NCBI GenBank assembly: GCA_964525815.1
Contig: CAZGJQ010000102.1
Span: 1 to 7,072, forward strand
Length of the DNA: 7,072 nt
DNA from: UBA1049 sp964525815
GTDB lineage: Bacteria; Bacillota; Clostridia; Oscillospirales; CAG-382
Reading direction: 5' to 3'
The notes beneath the pieces were generated by a model that worked only from the letters and a program-made list of their open reading frames with translations, was not told the origin of the DNA and did not search any database. Shown here piece by piece: positions 6,235 to 7,072 of the stretch (position 1 is its first letter; the number at the start of each line of letters is the position of its first letter). The position numbers and the translations under genes were made by a program.

Positions 6235-6257
6235 TATAACAACCGAACGGTTTTATA
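6235..6257 (+). promoter_or_regulatory. Dyad in the dapA leader, candidate operator or leader hairpin
   Basis: AACCG (6241-6245) and CGGTT (6248-6252) form a perfect inverted repeat around AA. Flanking TATAA (6235-6239) and TTATA (6253-6257) continue the symmetry after one unpaired C (6240), giving 10 base pairs with one bulge. It lies about 15-37 bases after the predicted transcription start and ends 6 bases before the GAAAGGA ribosome binding site (6264-6270). It may be an operator for a repressor. As RNA it could fold with a four-base loop near the ribosome binding site. Confidence 0.4.
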
Positions 6258-6279
6258 CATAACGAAAGGAACTGATCAC

Positions 6280-7072
6280 ATGGCAAACAAGAGAAGAGTT
6301 TTTACGGGGGCGGCGACTGCTATAATCACTCCCTTTAAAAACGGCATTATCGATTATGATGCTTATGACAACATACTTGAGTTTCAGATAAGCAACGGTA
6401 TAAACGGGATTGTTGTCTGCGGAACCACCGGAGAAGCAGCTACGCTGACCGATGAAGAGCACAGGGTTATAATCGAGCATACCGTTAAGAAGGTGGCGCA
6501 CCGTGTACCGGTTATAGCGGGAACGGGCTCAAACGACACCGCTTATGCAATCGAGCTTTCTAAGCATGCAAGCGAGGCAGGAGCGGACGCTCTGCTGCTT
6601 GTTACTCCGTATTACAACAAGGCTTCTCAAAAAGGTCTGGTAAAGCATTTTGAAGCGGTTGCGGATGCGACCGATATTCCCAACATTCTTTATAATGTTC
6701 CATCCCGTACTGCGTTAAATATATCGATAGATGCATATAGGGAGCTTGCCAAGCACCCTAATATATCGGCAACCAAGGAAGCGAGTGCGGATATCGGGTT
6801 TATATGTGAGCTTATGGAGGCATGCGGAGACGAACTTGATGTGTACAGCGGTAACGACGACCATGTTATACCCATGATGAGTGTGGGTGCTTTGGGTGTT
6901 ATATCGGTTATATCCAACATGATGCCTGCGGAAATGGCAACCATGACAAGGTTGTATATGGAGGGCAAGGTTAAGGAGAGCGCAGAGATACAGCTCAGAC
7001 TCTTGAAGCTGATGAAGGCGTTGTTTATATCCGTTAATCCCATTCCCATAAAAACAGCAATGGCTAAGATGG
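6280..7072 (+). CDS. dapA: 4-hydroxy-tetrahydrodipicolinate synthase (EC 4.3.3.7), 3' end cut off
   Basis: DapA condenses pyruvate with aspartate-4-semialdehyde, the first committed step of the diaminopimelate/lysine pathway, in the cytoplasm and normally as a homotetramer. The frame is read from ATG 6280, with GAAAGGA (6264-6270) 9 nt upstream, and gives 264 codons without a stop before the right edge; the family is usually 290-300 residues, so about 30 are missing. The TIM-barrel active site is complete: GTTGE with Thr49/Thr50, PYYN with Tyr112, YNVPSRT with Tyr138 and Arg143, and the Schiff-base Lys166 in ATKEAS. All are offset by exactly +5 from the E. coli residues Thr44/Thr45, Tyr107, Tyr133, Arg138 and Lys161. 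NPIPIK (253-258) is the usual C-terminal motif. N-acetylneuraminate lyase and other barrel relatives are less likely because of the DapA-type Arg and Thr-Thr pair. It has its own promoter, and the strong terminator upstream separates it from the lipoprotein genes. Confidence 0.95.
   Translation, partial: MANKRRVFTGAATAIITPFKNGIIDYDAYDNILEFQISNGINGIVVCGTTGEAATLTDEEHRVIIEHTVKKVAHRVPVIAGTGSNDTAYAIELSKHASEAGADALLLVTPYYNKASQKGLVKHFEAVADATDIPNILYNVPSRTALNISIDAYRELAKHPNISATKEASADIGFICELMEACGDELDVYSGNDDHVIPMMSVGALGVISVISNMMPAEMATMTRLYMEGKVKESAEIQLRLLKLMKALFISVNPIPIKTAMAKM

Noticed and set aside
6209..6240. Alternating TATA-rich stretch as a short tandem repeat
   Set aside because: The units are irregular and it is explained by promoter and leader AT-richness.
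5998..6279. Lysine riboswitch before dapA
   Set aside because: I could not find the conserved core elements or multi-helix arrangement of the lysine riboswitch, and the predicted leader of about 59 nt is too short to hold one.
6690..7049. Minus-strand reading frame of 119 codons inside dapA
   Set aside because: The plus strand encodes DapA active-site residues across this stretch.

Overview
The window reads as chromosomal DNA of a low-to-mid GC Gram-positive anaerobe, most likely an uncultured member of the Clostridia (Oscillospirales-like). This rests on GAAAGGA-type Shine-Dalgarno sites, AT-rich spacers with sigma-A promoters, frequent TTG starts, lipoboxes of the LF(S/A)C type, and the flavour of the citrate synthase and DUF4886 proteins. 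No taxonomic search was possible. All genes I can support lie on the + strand.

Layout. (1) Bases 3-1145: the 3' part of a four-helix membrane protein of unknown function, whose frame is still open at the left edge; a hairpin overlaps its stop codon. (2) Bases 1238-2734: a strong extended -10 promoter, a leader of about 94 nt, and a complete citrate synthase gene whose start is probably TTG 1367, because the upstream ATG sits on the end of the Shine-Dalgarno sequence. (3) Bases 2760-5942: a long hairpin without a U-tract, then two consecutive lipoprotein genes. The first is a CapA/PgsA-type metallophosphatase-fold protein with an unrecognised helical N-terminal region. The second is a 543-residue protein with two copies of an alpha/beta domain followed by a DUF4886 (SGNH-hydrolase-like) domain. 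A near-perfect terminator closes this unit. (4) Bases 5998-7072: a 337-base spacer (counted from 5943) with nested inverted repeats, an extended -10 promoter and a dyad close to the start codon, then dapA, cut by the right edge about 30 residues before its expected end.

How the genes may work together. Citrate synthase and DapA are ordinary central and lysine/diaminopimelate enzymes with their own promoters. The two lipoproteins form the accessory part. Both should be anchored outside the membrane, one resembles capsule/poly-gamma-glutamate proteins and the other carries an esterase-like domain, so a joint role in cell-surface polymer assembly or modification is reasonable but is inference. 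I found no CRISPR array, tRNA, rRNA, insertion sequence or phage gene. The least ordinary items are the duplicated-domain DUF4886 lipoprotein and its pairing with CapA, the structured spacer and dyad before dapA, and the two predicted TTG starts.
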